A stretch of DNA of 64,000 bases. Source: Pigmentiphaga litoralis. GTDB taxonomy: Bacteria > Pseudomonadota > Gammaproteobacteria > Burkholderiales > Burkholderiaceae_B. Within the stretch, counting starts at the first letter, position 1, and each line of letters starts with the position of its first letter. The position numbers and the translations under genes were made by a program. Location of the stretch: positions 1,998,801-2,062,800 of the forward strand of contig NZ_BMXQ01000001.1 in the NCBI RefSeq assembly GCF_014651835.1. Direction: 5' to 3'. Shown one piece after another: positions 1-9,050 of the stretch. Below the pieces are notes generated by a model. The model did not search any database. It saw only the letters and a list, made by a program, of their open reading frames with translations, and had not been told where the DNA came from.

Positions 1-1929
1 GATCTCTACCAGCCCTTTCGCGATCTCGAGGGCATGCCGACGGCGCACTTTCGCCGCAGCCTGGCACGCGCCGAATACAAGTTCGCGCTCATGAACGACC
101 TGGGGTGCCGTACGCTGCTGGTGTGTTCGAACACCTCGCCACTGTCGACGGGTGAACCCGAGCGGGCCGCGGCGCAACTGTACGAACTGGCCGAGCGTGC
201 GGCGCGCCACGACATCCGGATCGGCTACGAAGCCCTGGCGTGGGGACGCCATGTCAGGCGCTACCGCGACGCGTGGAAACGCGTCGCGCTGGCCAATCAT
301 CCGCACCTGGGCTTGATCCTGGACAGCTTCCATACCTTGTCGCTGCAGGATGATCCGACAGACATCGCAGAACTTCCTGGCGACAAGATCTTCTTTCTGC
401 AGATGGCCGACGCGCCGCAATTGCAGATGGACGTGCTGCAGTGGGCCCGTCACTTCCGCAACTTTCCCGGACAGGGCCAACTGGACTGCGACCACTTTTT
501 CGAACAGGTATTGAAGTCCGGCTACGAAGGGCCGTTGTCGCTTGAGATCTTCAATGACCAGTTTCGCGAGACGCCCAACCGGCGTACCGCCACGGACGCA
601 ATGCGGTCCTTGTTGTGGCTGGAAAGCCGGGTGCGCTCGCGACTGGAAGCCAGCGGCGCGTGCGATCGACTGCGGCGGCAGCCAGCGACCGGCACGTGGC
701 TGTTCAACCCGCCTCCGGTGCCTGAACTGACCGGGGTGGCGTTCGTCGAGTTTGCCGTTGACCATGCCCATGCCGAAGCCCTGGGTGCGGTGCTCGCCAC
801 CATGGGCTTTCGCCTCGTCGGCCAGCATCGGTCCAAAGATGTGCAGCTCTATGCCCAGGGCGACATCCGTCTGGTGGTGAACGCCGAGCCCGAGTCATTC
901 GCAAGCCAGCGCTTCGAGCGTCAAGGCGGCCCGGGCATGTGCGCGATCGGCCTCGGCACGTCCGTACCCGATCAGGCAGCCGCGCGGGCATCTGCCCTGC
1001 TGTCCGCCGCGGCCCACACGCCGCGCCAGGCCGATGAACTGCATATCCCGGCCATTGTCTCGCCCGGTGGCATGCGTATCCATTTCGTACCCACCGAAAG
1101 GGGCACTCCGGGCTTCGAAATCGCCGATTTCCACAGGGACGGGTTGGCTACCGACGGCAGTGCGGCTGGCGCCCATCGTGCCGCCGGCACCACGTCGTTG
1201 CCGGCCGGTCATAAGCCGGCGCCGGTGTTGCGGTCGCTGGACCACATCGCGTTGGCGCTGCCGCCTGATCAACTCGATAGCTGGGTACTTTTCAGCCGCG
1301 CGGTGCTGGGGCTGGAACCCGGTGACCGCCACGAACTCGCTGACCCCTACGGACTCGTGCAAAGCAGCAGCGTCAGCAACGCTGCGCGCAGTGTGCGAAT
1401 GGTGATGAACGTGTCCGCCAGCCGCAGGACCGGCGTGGCACATGCCGTCAGCGCAAGCGGCGGCAGTGGCGGCTTGCATCATCTGGCGTTTGCTTGCGAC
1501 GACATCTTTGCAGCGGTCGAACAGTTGCGGGCGTCGGGCACGCAGTTCGTGCCAATTTCTCCAAACTACTACGACGACCTGTTGGCGCGATGCGATCTTG
1601 ACCCGTCGCTGGTGGGCAGAATGCAAAGCCTTGGCATTCTGTTCGATCAGACCCCGCTGGGCGCGTTCTTCCACATCTACACCATCCGTTTTGCCGACCG
1701 ATTCTTTTTTGAAATCGTGCAGCGTGTCGGCGGGTATGACGGGTATGGGGCGCTCAACGGGGCGGCGCGACTGGCGTCAGAAGCTCAGGCGGCAGAAGCA
1801 TTGGCGGCAGAAAGACAGGCAGCAGAAACTCAGCCAACTGACGCAGTGCGGCCGAAGCACAGGGGCAGCAAACACACCTGGGCGTCAAGCCGGGGGGTCG
1901 AGTTGGGCGCTGACGCTGCTGCACGCTGA
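1..1929 (+). CDS. quiC: 3-dehydroshikimate dehydratase / HPPD-like fusion protein, 5' end outside window
   Basis: The reading frame is open from base 1, so the start lies upstream; 642 residues are visible. The N-terminal part is a xylose-isomerase-like TIM barrel. Counting from the first visible Met (base 34), Glu66 (YEALAWG), Asp97 (LDSFH), Gln123 (QMAD) and Glu171 (SLEIFND) match the metal ligands of QuiC-type 3-dehydroshikimate dehydratases, which turn dehydroshikimate into protocatechuate. The C-terminal half is a 4-hydroxyphenylpyruvate-dioxygenase-like vicinal-oxygen-chelate domain with LDHIAL, LHHLAF and FFEIVQR. This two-domain layout is known in the bacterial family; the role of the second domain is unclear. 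The last 50 or so residues are Ala/Glu/Gln-rich and look like a lineage-specific tail. The gene converges on the helicase gene. Confidence 0.85.
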   Translation, partial: DLYQPFRDLEGMPTAHFRRSLARAEYKFALMNDLGCRTLLVCSNTSPLSTGEPERAAAQLYELAERAARHDIRIGYEALAWGRHVRRYRDAWKRVALANHPHLGLILDSFHTLSLQDDPTDIAELPGDKIFFLQMADAPQLQMDVLQWARHFRNFPGQGQLDCDHFFEQVLKSGYEGPLSLEIFNDQFRETPNRRTATDAMRSLLWLESRVRSRLEASGACDRLRRQPATGTWLFNPPPVPELTGVAFVEFAVDHAHAEALGAVLATMGFRLVGQHRSKDVQLYAQGDIRLVVNAEPESFASQRFERQGGPGMCAIGLGTSVPDQAAARASALLSAAAHTPRQADELHIPAIVSPGGMRIHFVPTERGTPGFEIADFHRDGLATDGSAAGAHRAAGTTSLPAGHKPAPVLRSLDHIALALPPDQLDSWVLFSRAVLGLEPGDRHELADPYGLVQSSSVSNAARSVRMVMNVSASRRTGVAHAVSASGGSGGLHHLAFACDDIFAAVEQLRASGTQFVPISPNYYDDLLARCDLDPSLVGRMQSLGILFDQTPLGAFFHIYTIRFADRFFFEIVQRVGGYDGYGALNGAARLASEAQAAEALAAERQAAETQPTDAVRPKHRGSKHTWASSRGVELGADAAAR

Positions 1930-1962
1930 GCGCCTGCACGCGATCCGCTGCGTCGCTGAAAG

Positions 1963-2000
1963 CAAAAAACCCCCGAATACCGTGAAGGTATCGGGGGTTC
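1963..2000 (-). terminator. Intrinsic terminator of the RNA helicase gene
   Basis: An inverted repeat (AACCCCCGAATACC against GGTATCGGGGGTT, one bulge) is followed on the minus strand by a run of six T. It sits just after the helicase stop codon and in the gap between two convergent genes. Confidence 0.8.
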
Positions 2001-2034
2001 CTGAAACTGAAGCTGACGCCGATGAACGATCCGG

Positions 2035-4161
2035 TCAGGACTTCTTGCCGCCACCCAGCAACGCGGCCAGTTGGCGCTTGGGGCCTGGACGGCTGGGCGC
2101 TGCGTCGGTCGTTGGCGTCGTGTCCCGGTTGGCCGAAGGAGATGGCACATACGGCTTCGAGAAGAAGTCGTCGACCGGCGCCGAACGCCCACCGCGACCC
2201 GACGACCGCGCGTCACGCGAACCGCTGCGCTCCGGACGATCGTAGCTGCGCGGGGACGACGCGCCTGGCGCGGCAGAACGGCCGTTGTCGCGGGACACGG
2301 AGGCGACGCGGTCTCGGCCGGCATCGCGAGCACCGTCTTGGGCGACCACGCTGCTGACGTCGCGCGAAGCTTCCGGGGTGACGCCGACGTCGCGGGCGGC
2401 ATCGCGCGCGGCATCGCGGGTGGTGTCGCGAAGGCCTTCACGTCCGGCATCGCGGCGGCTGTCGCGGCGGGGCTCGCGCCCTTCCCGCGTTTCACGCGAC
2501 GTGCGCAAGGAACCTGGCGTGACAGGCAGGTCAAGCGTGGCGCGTGGCACCGTTCGCTTGATCAGCTTTTCGATGTCAATCAGGTACTTCTCTTCTTCGG
2601 GCGTGTACAGCGCGATCGCTTCGCCGCGCGCGCCGGCCCGGCCCGTACGGCCAATCCGGTGCACATAGTCTTCCGCGCTGTGCGGCAGGTCGTAGTTGAT
2701 GACGCAAGGCACGCCCGCCACGTCCAGGCCGCGGGCGGCAACGTCGGTGGCAACCAGCACTTCCAGCGTCCCCGCCTTGAAGGCTTCAAGCGCCTTCATG
2801 CGGTCGGTCTGGGTCTTGTCGCCGTGAATGGATTCGGCGCGCACACCGTCCAGTTCCAGCTGACGCGCCAGGCGCGCAGTCCCGATCTTCGTGTTCGAGA
2901 ACACGATGACCTGGTTCAGGTTGCGCGACTTGACCAGGTGCACGACCGCCGCGCGCTTGGCGTCGCTGCTCAGCGCATAGGCGATCTGCGTGACGTTGTC
3001 GGACGTGGCGTTGCGGGCAGCCGTCTCGATTTCGATCGGCTGCTTGAGGAACGTGTGACCCAGGCGGCGGATCTCGTTGCTGAAGGTGGCCGAGAACAGC
3101 AGCGTCTGCCGTTTTTCGGGCAGCAGGCGCATGATCCGTTCGAGGTCAGGCAGGAAGCCCATGTCAAGCATGCGATCGGCTTCGTCGAGCACCAGCATGC
3201 CGACCTGGCTCAGATTCACGGTCTTCTGTTCGACGTGGTCGAGCAGGCGGCCGGGGGTGGCGATCAGGACTTCACAGCCGGCGCGCAGTTCGGCCTTTTG
3301 CGGAACGATGTCGACGCCGCCGAAAACGACCGCGGCACGCAGCGGCGTGAACTTGCTGTAGCGCTTGACGTTGTCGGCGACCTGGTCGGCCAGCTCGCGG
3401 GTGGGCGTGAGGATCAGCGCGCGCACCGGGTGACGGGCAGGCGACGCACTCGCGTTGGCCATCGGCATCAGGCGATGCAGGATGGGTAGCGTGAACGCCG
3501 CCGTCTTGCCGGTGCCCGTCTGCGCCGCGCCCATGACGTCGGCGCCGGCGATGACCACCGGAATGGCCTTGGCCTGGATCGGCGTCGGCACGGTATAGCC
3601 GGTGGCAACGATGGCTTGCAGGATGCTGGGGTGCAGGCCGAATGTGTCGAAGGTCGCAGGCGCGGCTTCGACAGGGGCTTCGGTGACAGGCGCGGCGGCG
3701 GTCGGCGCTTCTGCCGCGATGGCCGCTGCCGCAGGGACCGATGCTGCAGGGGCAGTTGTCGCAGCTGCGATGTCGATCGCGGCGTCAGGCGCGGCTGAGG
3801 CTGCTGTATTCGCGACCGCAGGCGCTGGGGCAGCCGGTGCGGATGCAGCAGGCGCAGACGCCGCGTCAGCCCGCCCGACAGCGGTGGCAGGAATCTCGAC
3901 TGCCGCGTCTGGCGCGGCCGAAGCGGCAGCCGTGGCCGCGGCGGGCGCGCCCGCAACGGTCGACGCAGGCTGTGCTGCGAACGCGGGCGCAGGCGTTGCT
4001 GCCGCGGCTACCGGGGCGTTTGCCTGGGTGCCCGTGGCTGCAGGGCTTCCCGCTGGATGCTGTGTTTCCGCGCCTGACTCGCCCCCCGAAGGTGTCACCG
4101 GGCTGTCCGCCGCCGTGGTCACCGTCGTTGTCGTCACTTTGTTCGTGTCCGTATTGGTCAT
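2035..4161 (-). CDS. rhlE: DEAD-box ATP-dependent RNA helicase, RhlE type
   Basis: This is a 708-residue DEAD-box helicase that unwinds structured RNA, a class tied to ribosome assembly, mRNA turnover and cold growth. Motifs in order are the Q motif at the start of the core (about residue 172), AQTGTGKT (Walker A, 214-220), PTRELA, TPGR, DEAD (326-329), SAT (357-359) and HRIGRTGR (501-508). Before the core lies about 170 residues of Ala/Pro/Thr-rich low complexity; after it lies an Arg/Asp/Ser-rich basic tail ending in KRQLAALLGG. Both make it much longer than the E. coli enzyme (about 450). The start was placed at MTNTDTN; upstream in-frame starts add 15 residues and neither has a strong ribosome site. 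Confidence 0.9.
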   Translation of the reverse strand: MTNTDTNKVTTTTVTTAADSPVTPSGGESGAETQHPAGSPAATGTQANAPVAAAATPAPAFAAQPASTVAGAPAAATAAASAAPDAAVEIPATAVGRADAASAPAASAPAAPAPAVANTAASAAPDAAIDIAAATTAPAASVPAAAAIAAEAPTAAAPVTEAPVEAAPATFDTFGLHPSILQAIVATGYTVPTPIQAKAIPVVIAGADVMGAAQTGTGKTAAFTLPILHRLMPMANASASPARHPVRALILTPTRELADQVADNVKRYSKFTPLRAAVVFGGVDIVPQKAELRAGCEVLIATPGRLLDHVEQKTVNLSQVGMLVLDEADRMLDMGFLPDLERIMRLLPEKRQTLLFSATFSNEIRRLGHTFLKQPIEIETAARNATSDNVTQIAYALSSDAKRAAVVHLVKSRNLNQVIVFSNTKIGTARLARQLELDGVRAESIHGDKTQTDRMKALEAFKAGTLEVLVATDVAARGLDVAGVPCVINYDLPHSAEDYVHRIGRTGRAGARGEAIALYTPEEEKYLIDIEKLIKRTVPRATLDLPVTPGSLRTSRETREGREPRRDSRRDAGREGLRDTTRDAARDAARDVGVTPEASRDVSSVVAQDGARDAGRDRVASVSRDNGRSAAPGASSPRSYDRPERSGSRDARSSGRGGRSAPVDDFFSKPYVPSPSANRDTTPTTDAAPSRPGPKRQLAALLGGGKKS

Positions 4162-4243
4162 GGTTGGGGGGTCCGCCGATCTGCTGCAATGCATCGCACG
4201 AATCAATAGTCCAGAGAAATCAAAGACTTAGATTCTAACGCAT

Positions 4244-4996
4244 TTACCTGATGGCGCGACGTATCTCCAGGGCCCTGGCATATTTGAGGTAGGAGGCCAA
4301 CGCTTTGCCCAGCGACAGAGTCAGACCATCCAGGCCGGCAAGGAAGCCGGTCTTGATGACGTAATGTTTGAGGAACGCCGACGTTCCGTGGAGCATCGGG
4401 TGCCAACCGTGCACCGGCTTGCCGCTGGCCGCCAGATCCTTGGCCATCCAGTTCGCATACAGGCAGGCGCGGCTGAAGATGTCCGCATAGTCGCGATAGG
4501 AATAATGCGTGATGTGCCCTTCGTTGCGCATCACCCTTGCGGCCTGGATGCGTGAATGCGCGACGACCGGCTTGAAGTCGGCCCGCTGCCGGTTGAAGAT
4601 GCGCAGCACGTAGTCGGGATACTGCCCTGCATGACGCGTGGTGCGGTCGCCCACGAAATTGCGGCGACGCGACTCGACGGCATCGGCGGGCAAGCTGGCC
4701 AGGTCGGTGCGCGCCAGCCAGTCCGCCAGGTCGTCTTCCAGCCGTTCGTCGGCATCCAGGTTCAGCACCCAGTCATGCCGGCAATACGGCAGCCCTGCGG
4801 TGCGCTGGGGGCCATCGCCCAGGAAAGGCTGGCGGATGACGGTCGCGCCTTCGGCTTCGGCCAGGGCCACGGTGTCGTCGGCGCTCAGAGAGTCCACCAC
4901 GACCACGTCGTCGCATACGCGCTTGAGCGAGCGGATGCACTCGACAATGTGCTTTGACTCGTTGAATGTGATTACCAGACCGCTGATCTTGTTCAT
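4244..4996 (-). CDS. Glycosyltransferase family 2, WaaE/KdtX-like
   Basis: A 250-residue cytoplasmic GT-A glycosyltransferase. It opens with ISGLVITFNESKHI, typical of family 2, and carries VVVDSLSADDT and the DxD-type metal/nucleotide site in LNLDADERL near residue 95. Overall similarity is to LPS-core glucosyltransferases of the WaaE/KdtX group, which add sugar to the heptose/Kdo region. The acceptor cannot be read from sequence. I chose the second ATG, preceded by AAGGC, over the ATG nine bases upstream. It lies 82 bases before the helicase gene on the same strand and diverges from dinB. Confidence 0.8.
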   Translation of the reverse strand: MNKISGLVITFNESKHIVECIRSLKRVCDDVVVVDSLSADDTVALAEAEGATVIRQPFLGDGPQRTAGLPYCRHDWVLNLDADERLEDDLADWLARTDLASLPADAVESRRRNFVGDRTTRHAGQYPDYVLRIFNRQRADFKPVVAHSRIQAARVMRNEGHITHYSYRDYADIFSRACLYANWMAKDLAASGKPVHGWHPMLHGTSAFLKHYVIKTGFLAGLDGLTLSLGKALASYLKYARALEIRRAIR

Positions 4997-5230
4997 GCCT
5001 TGCATCCGACCCTAGTGCCGCAGAAATGCGGCTACGCATTTGTTAGCATTGCCGTGACGCCGTTCCGTTTCAGTATTGCCGTCCGGCGTCGCCGACATTG
5101 TCCGCTAACTTCCGCCGTGATGCGCGCGACGCCCGCATTCATCGCCTTCCCCCATCCTGCCCGCCCCTTGCGCCCATCGACACACGCCCGCAGCCTAAGC
5201 GGTGCGGCGCGAGCGGCTACTATCTTGCAC

Positions 5231-6391
5231 ATGAAAGCTCGTCGTATCGCACATCTGGACATGGATGCCTTTTATGCCTCCGTGGAGCTGCTGCGCTACC
5301 CGGAATTGCGCGGCCGGCCGGTGGTCATTGGCGGACGCTCGACCGCGCAACCGCAGACGGGTGACGACGGGGTGCGGCATTTCACGACGCTGCGCACCTA
5401 TGCCGGACGAGGAGTAGTCACCACGTCCACCTACGAAGCGCGCGCCCTGGGCGTGTTTTCGGCCATGGGCATCATGAAGGCGGCGCAACTGGCGCCCGAC
5501 GCCGTGCTGCTGCCTGCGGATTTCGACGCGTACCGGCATTATTCGAAGCTGTTCAAGGCCGCGGTGACCAGCATCGTGCCGCATATCGAAGACCGGGGAA
5601 TCGATGAAATCTATATCGATCTGAGCGAAGAGCCCGACGAGACCCTGCCCCTGGCGTCACGACTGAAAGATGCGGTCAAGGAAGCCACGGGACTGTCCTG
5701 TTCGATCGGTGTGGCGCCGAACAAACTGCTGGCCAAGATCTGCTCCGACCTGGAAAAGCCCAATGGGCTGACCATTCTGGGCCACGACGATATCCCCGTG
5801 CGGATCGGGCCGCTGCCGGTGCGCAAGATCAACGGTATCGGGCCCAAGTCCAACGAGAAGCTTGCGAGCCTGGGCATCCGCACCGTGACCGAACTGGCTC
5901 ATGCCGACCTCGGCTTCCTGCAGGAGCATTTTGGCCGCAGTTATTCGGCCTGGCTGCACGAGGCGGCGCACGGCATCGACGACCGGCCTGTTGAAACGCG
6001 GTCCGAGCCCAAGTCGGTGAGCCGGGAAACCACCTTCGAGCGCAATCTGCATGCACGGCAGGACCGCGATGCCCTGTCGGGCATCTTTACGGCGCTGTGT
6101 ACGAAGGTGGCGGAAGACTTGAAGCGAAAGGGCTACGTAGGCAAAACCATCGGCATCAAGCTGCGCTACGCAGATTTCCATACCGTCACGCGGGATGTGA
6201 CGCTACCTGCGCCGACGGGCGACGCAGCGACCATCCGGCGCGCAGCCGGGGAATGCTTGCGGCGTGTGCCCCTGGACCAGCGGCTGCGGTTGTTGGGAGT
6301 GCGGATCGGCGCCCTGTCACGGCCGGGGGATGCCCCGGCGGAGCTGACGCCGGAGCAAGTGCAAGGCGAACTTAAATTTGCCGATCAGTGA
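5231..6391 (+). CDS. dinB: DNA polymerase IV (Y family)
   Basis: A 386-residue translesion DNA polymerase. The catalytic acidic residues are in place: Asp10 in AHLDMDAFYASVE and Asp125-Glu126 in RGIDEIYIDLS. SIGVAPNKLLAKICSDLEKPNG and the helix-hairpin-helix KINGIGPKSNEKLASLGI follow. The frame is open for 77 codons upstream, but the conserved N terminus starts only at MKARRIAHLD. Between VVIGG and STYEAR there is a longer loop (about residues 36-62) than in E. coli DinB. I see no LexA box in the 225 bases before it, so SOS control is not evident. Its last 20 bases overlap the convergent copper chaperone gene. Confidence 0.92.
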   Translation: MKARRIAHLDMDAFYASVELLRYPELRGRPVVIGGRSTAQPQTGDDGVRHFTTLRTYAGRGVVTTSTYEARALGVFSAMGIMKAAQLAPDAVLLPADFDAYRHYSKLFKAAVTSIVPHIEDRGIDEIYIDLSEEPDETLPLASRLKDAVKEATGLSCSIGVAPNKLLAKICSDLEKPNGLTILGHDDIPVRIGPLPVRKINGIGPKSNEKLASLGIRTVTELAHADLGFLQEHFGRSYSAWLHEAAHGIDDRPVETRSEPKSVSRETTFERNLHARQDRDALSGIFTALCTKVAEDLKRKGYVGKTIGIKLRYADFHTVTRDVTLPAPTGDAATIRRAAGECLRRVPLDQRLRLLGVRIGALSRPGDAPAELTPEQVQGELKFADQ

Positions 6392-6575
6392 CCGTATAGC
6401 CGGCTTCGGTGATCGCATGCGAGACGGCGGCTGCATCGTTCGCGCCATCGATTTGCACCTTGCTGGTGGTCAGATCGACGTCCACTTTGGCGCCTGGCGC
6501 CACGTCCTGCACGGCTTCGGTGACGGCTTTGACGCAGTGTCCGCAGGACATGCCTTCGACTTGAAATGACAACAT
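6372..6575 (-). CDS. copZ: Heavy-metal-associated domain protein, copper chaperone
   Basis: A 67-residue single HMA domain with the ferredoxin-like pattern and the metal-binding GMSCGHC loop (Cys11, Cys14). Proteins of this size bind Cu(I) and pass it to P-type ATPases or store it. The start is set by AGGAGA seven bases upstream. No copper ATPase or cueR gene is in the window, so the gene stands alone. It has its own CueR-like promoter. The stop overlaps the end of dinB on the other strand. Confidence 0.9.
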   Translation of the reverse strand: MLSFQVEGMSCGHCVKAVTEAVQDVAPGAKVDVDLTTSKVQIDGANDAAAVSHAITEAGYTVTDRQI

Positions 6576-6603
6576 GGATGTTCTCCTGATAGCTTGAGGA
6601 TGC

Positions 6604-6634
6604 AGGATCCACCTTATCACCGTGGGAAGGTCAA
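6604..6634 (-). promoter_or_regulatory. CueR-like MerR-family promoter/operator
   Basis: Read on the minus strand: -35 TTGACC, a 19-base spacer, -10 GATCCT. The spacer holds the dyad ACCTT-N11-AAGGT at 6611-6631. Its right half (as written on the plus strand) is the full GGAAGGT of the E. coli CueR box, and the other half matches 5 of 7 bases. The overlong 19-base spacer with a centred dyad is the hallmark of MerR-family activation. It lies 28 bases before the copper chaperone start. Confidence 0.75.
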
Positions 6635-6686
6635 GCGCCCGTGGGGTGATCACGGGTTGCACCCGTTACAGCGGCTGTTTCAAGGC

Positions 6687-6746
6687 CGGATTGAACGCCA
6701 GATTCAACGCCAGATTCAACTTCAGACTCAGCGCCGGATCCAAGGC
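6687..6746. repeat. Five degenerate 12-base tandem repeats
   Basis: Copies are CGGATTGAACGC, CAGATTCAACGC, CAGATTCAACTT, CAGACTCAGCGC and CGGATCCAAGGC. They fill the gap between the flavoprotein stop and the copper chaperone promoter. The period is a multiple of three, but no supported gene covers them. Confidence 0.8.
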
Positions 6747-6772
6747 AATCCGGATAGCGTTCAGCCCCCTGT

Positions 6773-8098
6773 TCAGGTACCGCCGTCAGAACGGCCTGCT
6801 TGGCTGTCCAGCCACGCGGCCACGCCCTTCCCCACCGCCCGGCCGCTCGCAAGACATGCGGTCAGCAGGTAGCCGCCCGTGGGCGCTTCCCAGTCCAGCA
6901 TCTCGCCGGCGCAGAAGACGCCGGGCCGCGCTTTCAACATGCCGCGTCGATCCATCGATTCGAAGGTGACGCCGCCTGCCGTGCTGATGGCCTCGGCGAT
7001 CGGGCGCGGCGCAAGGAGCGTCAACGGCAAGGCCTTGATGGTCCGGGCCAGCCGCTGCGGATCGGAAAAGCCGTTGGCGTCCAGCACCTCGCGCAACAGG
7101 CCCGCCTTGACGCCTTCGATACGCACGCGGCTGCGCAGGTGATTGGCCATGGACCTGGAGCCACGCGGCCACTGGATCTCTTCGAGCACGCGTTCGAACG
7201 ACAGCCCTGGCGCCAGGTCGATCGTCAAGGTGGCGGATCCCGCAGTGGCGATCGCGTCCCGCAAGGCCGCAGACAGCGCATAGATCAGGCCGCCTTCGAT
7301 GCCGGTGGCGGTCACGATGCATTCGCCCGTGCGGGCGTGGGTGACCCCCTGCGGGTCCGTTACCTGCGCGGTGATCGCGCGTAGCGGCGCGCCGGCGAAC
7401 TTGTCGGAAAAGAATGGCGTCCAGCCAATGTCGAAGCCGCAATTGGCAGGCTTAAGCGGGGCAACCGTGGTGCCGAGTGCAGACAGCAAGGGCACCCACG
7501 CCCCGTCGGACCCGAGCCGTGGCCAGCTTGCGCCGCCCAGCGCAAGCACGGTGGCGGCCGCCTGGACCGACGCGCTGTCATCGGCGAGCCCGCTGGATGC
7601 TGGCGCAGAGGCTGCACTGCTCAGCTGCGCCGCTGCCCGCCCCGCCGCGACCGGTCCGCCCGTCACGAACCGCAGCGCGCCATCCTCATCCCACCCCACC
7701 CACCGGTGCCGCATGTGGAAACGCACCCCGGCTTCGCGCAGCCGCTGCAGCCACGCCCGCAATAGCGGCGCTGCCTTCATGTCGGTCGGAAAGACCCGGC
7801 CGGACGTCCCGACAAATGTGCCGACACCCAGCCCGTCGACCCATGCACGCAAGGCATCGGGATCGAAGTCGCGGATCACGGGATCAAGCTGTTGTGCACG
7901 CGGACCATAACGCCCGATGAACGCGGGCAATGGTTCCGAATGCGTGATATTCATGCCGCCCTTGCCCGCCAGCAGGAACTTGCGCGCCACCGACGGCATG
8001 GCGTCGTAGACGTCGACAGGGTAGCCGGCAAGCGCCAGCGTTTCCGCCGCCATTAGCCCTGCAGGACCCGCGCCAATGACGGCAACGCGGTCCGGCAT
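6773..8098 (-). CDS. NAD(P)/FAD-dependent oxidoreductase, BaiN/HI0933 family
   Basis: A 441-residue flavoprotein. The N terminus has the Rossmann dinucleotide motif VAVIGAGPAGLMAAE, followed by the family signature KFLLAGKGGMNITHSE; the C terminus has GVFCAGEMLDWEAPTGGYLL, which closes the FAD site. The subfamily resembles the Pseudomonas PP_4765 type. The substrate is unknown. ATG at 8098 was preferred over a GTG 15 bases upstream because GCGAGAG precedes the ATG. It begins two bases after the stop of the IclR gene, so the two are probably co-transcribed. Confidence 0.85.
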   Translation of the reverse strand: MPDRVAVIGAGPAGLMAAETLALAGYPVDVYDAMPSVARKFLLAGKGGMNITHSEPLPAFIGRYGPRAQQLDPVIRDFDPDALRAWVDGLGVGTFVGTSGRVFPTDMKAAPLLRAWLQRLREAGVRFHMRHRWVGWDEDGALRFVTGGPVAAGRAAAQLSSAASAPASSGLADDSASVQAAATVLALGGASWPRLGSDGAWVPLLSALGTTVAPLKPANCGFDIGWTPFFSDKFAGAPLRAITAQVTDPQGVTHARTGECIVTATGIEGGLIYALSAALRDAIATAGSATLTIDLAPGLSFERVLEEIQWPRGSRSMANHLRSRVRIEGVKAGLLREVLDANGFSDPQRLARTIKALPLTLLAPRPIAEAISTAGGVTFESMDRRGMLKARPGVFCAGEMLDWEAPTGGYLLTACLASGRAVGKGVAAWLDSQAGRSDGGT

Positions 8099-8100
8099 GC

Positions 8101-8943
8101 CTACTCTCGCCACAGATTGACGACCTTGCCGGCCGCTGCGCCCTTGGAAGGCGAGTAATTCAGCAGTCGGGACAATTCATACGCAGTACTGCGTACGCTG
8201 GCCAGGATGTCGTCGAGACGTTCGGGTTCAAAGCGCGACGACGGAATGGTGGCGCCCAGCGCGGCGACGATGCGTCCCGTATGGTCGCGCACGGGCGCGG
8301 CGATGGTGGACACGCGCGCTTCGAAAAACGCTTCCTGCAGCACGAAGCCCCGTTCCTTGTCTTTCTGCACCAGTTCGAACAATTCCAGGACGGTGGTCGG
8401 CGTGCTGGACGAATAGCTTTCCAGGTGCTCTTCGGGGAACAACTCTCGCAATTCGGGCAGGCTCAGGTCTTCGAGCAGCACGCGGCCCAGTACCGTGGCA
8501 TGCGCAGGCAGACGGGTGCCGACATTGACGGTACTGGTGAACGGGGTGGATGCGCTGGATTTGGCCACGTACACAATGGACCGGCCATCCCGCACGACCA
8601 GGTTGCAAGAAAATCCGATGTCGGTGCGCAGGCGCTCGAGCAGCGGCGCGCCCAGTTCCGTCAACTCCAGTGACGCGAGATATTCGAATCCCAGGCGCAG
8701 CACCGACAAGCCCAGCCGGTAATCATGGCCGCCTTCGGTGCGCTGCACGAAGCCCATGGACTCCAGTGTCATCAGCAGGCGGAACACGGTGGACCGCGGC
8801 AGGTTCAGGCGGCGCGCCAGTTCGGGCGCCGACAGCTGGCGGTCGTTGTGATTGAACTCGCTGAGCAGCAGCAGCCCGCGTTCCAGTGCGGGCACCAGGT
8901 ATTTATCCTGGGCGTCATCGGGCATCTTTGCTTTCGTGGTCAT
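8101..8943 (-). CDS. IclR-family transcriptional regulator
   Basis: 280 residues. An N-terminal winged helix (LVPALERGLLLLSEF, LSAPELARRLNLPRSTVFRLLMTLESMGFV, about residues 15-70) precedes the IclR effector domain (LGAPLLERL, NVGTRLPAHATVLGRVLL, GFVLQEAFFEARVSTIAAPVRD). IclR proteins sense small acids and usually control nearby catabolic genes. Here the only gene downstream is the tightly linked flavoprotein, an unusual partner. An alternative Met lies six codons in. Confidence 0.88.
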   Translation of the reverse strand: MTTKAKMPDDAQDKYLVPALERGLLLLSEFNHNDRQLSAPELARRLNLPRSTVFRLLMTLESMGFVQRTEGGHDYRLGLSVLRLGFEYLASLELTELGAPLLERLRTDIGFSCNLVVRDGRSIVYVAKSSASTPFTSTVNVGTRLPAHATVLGRVLLEDLSLPELRELFPEEHLESYSSSTPTTVLELFELVQKDKERGFVLQEAFFEARVSTIAAPVRDHTGRIVAALGATIPSSRFEPERLDDILASVRSTAYELSRLLNYSPSKGAAAGKVVNLWRE

Positions 8944-9050
8944 ACCGTGGGGGCATCGTTCCGAGCGATCGAAGCGGGATCATACTTCGGCGGCCCGGCA
9001 AACGCCTTGCTCATGCGGCGGAAGCATCCACTTCGCCGGTACGCCGGTGA

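Noticed and set aside
5098-5230. Upstream extension of dinB, 77 codons
   Set aside because: Sequence before MKARRIAHLD has no similarity to DNA polymerase IV and reads as low-constraint Arg/Pro-rich frame.
5006-5230. LexA box before dinB
   Set aside because: No CTGT-N8-ACAG-like sequence found in this stretch.
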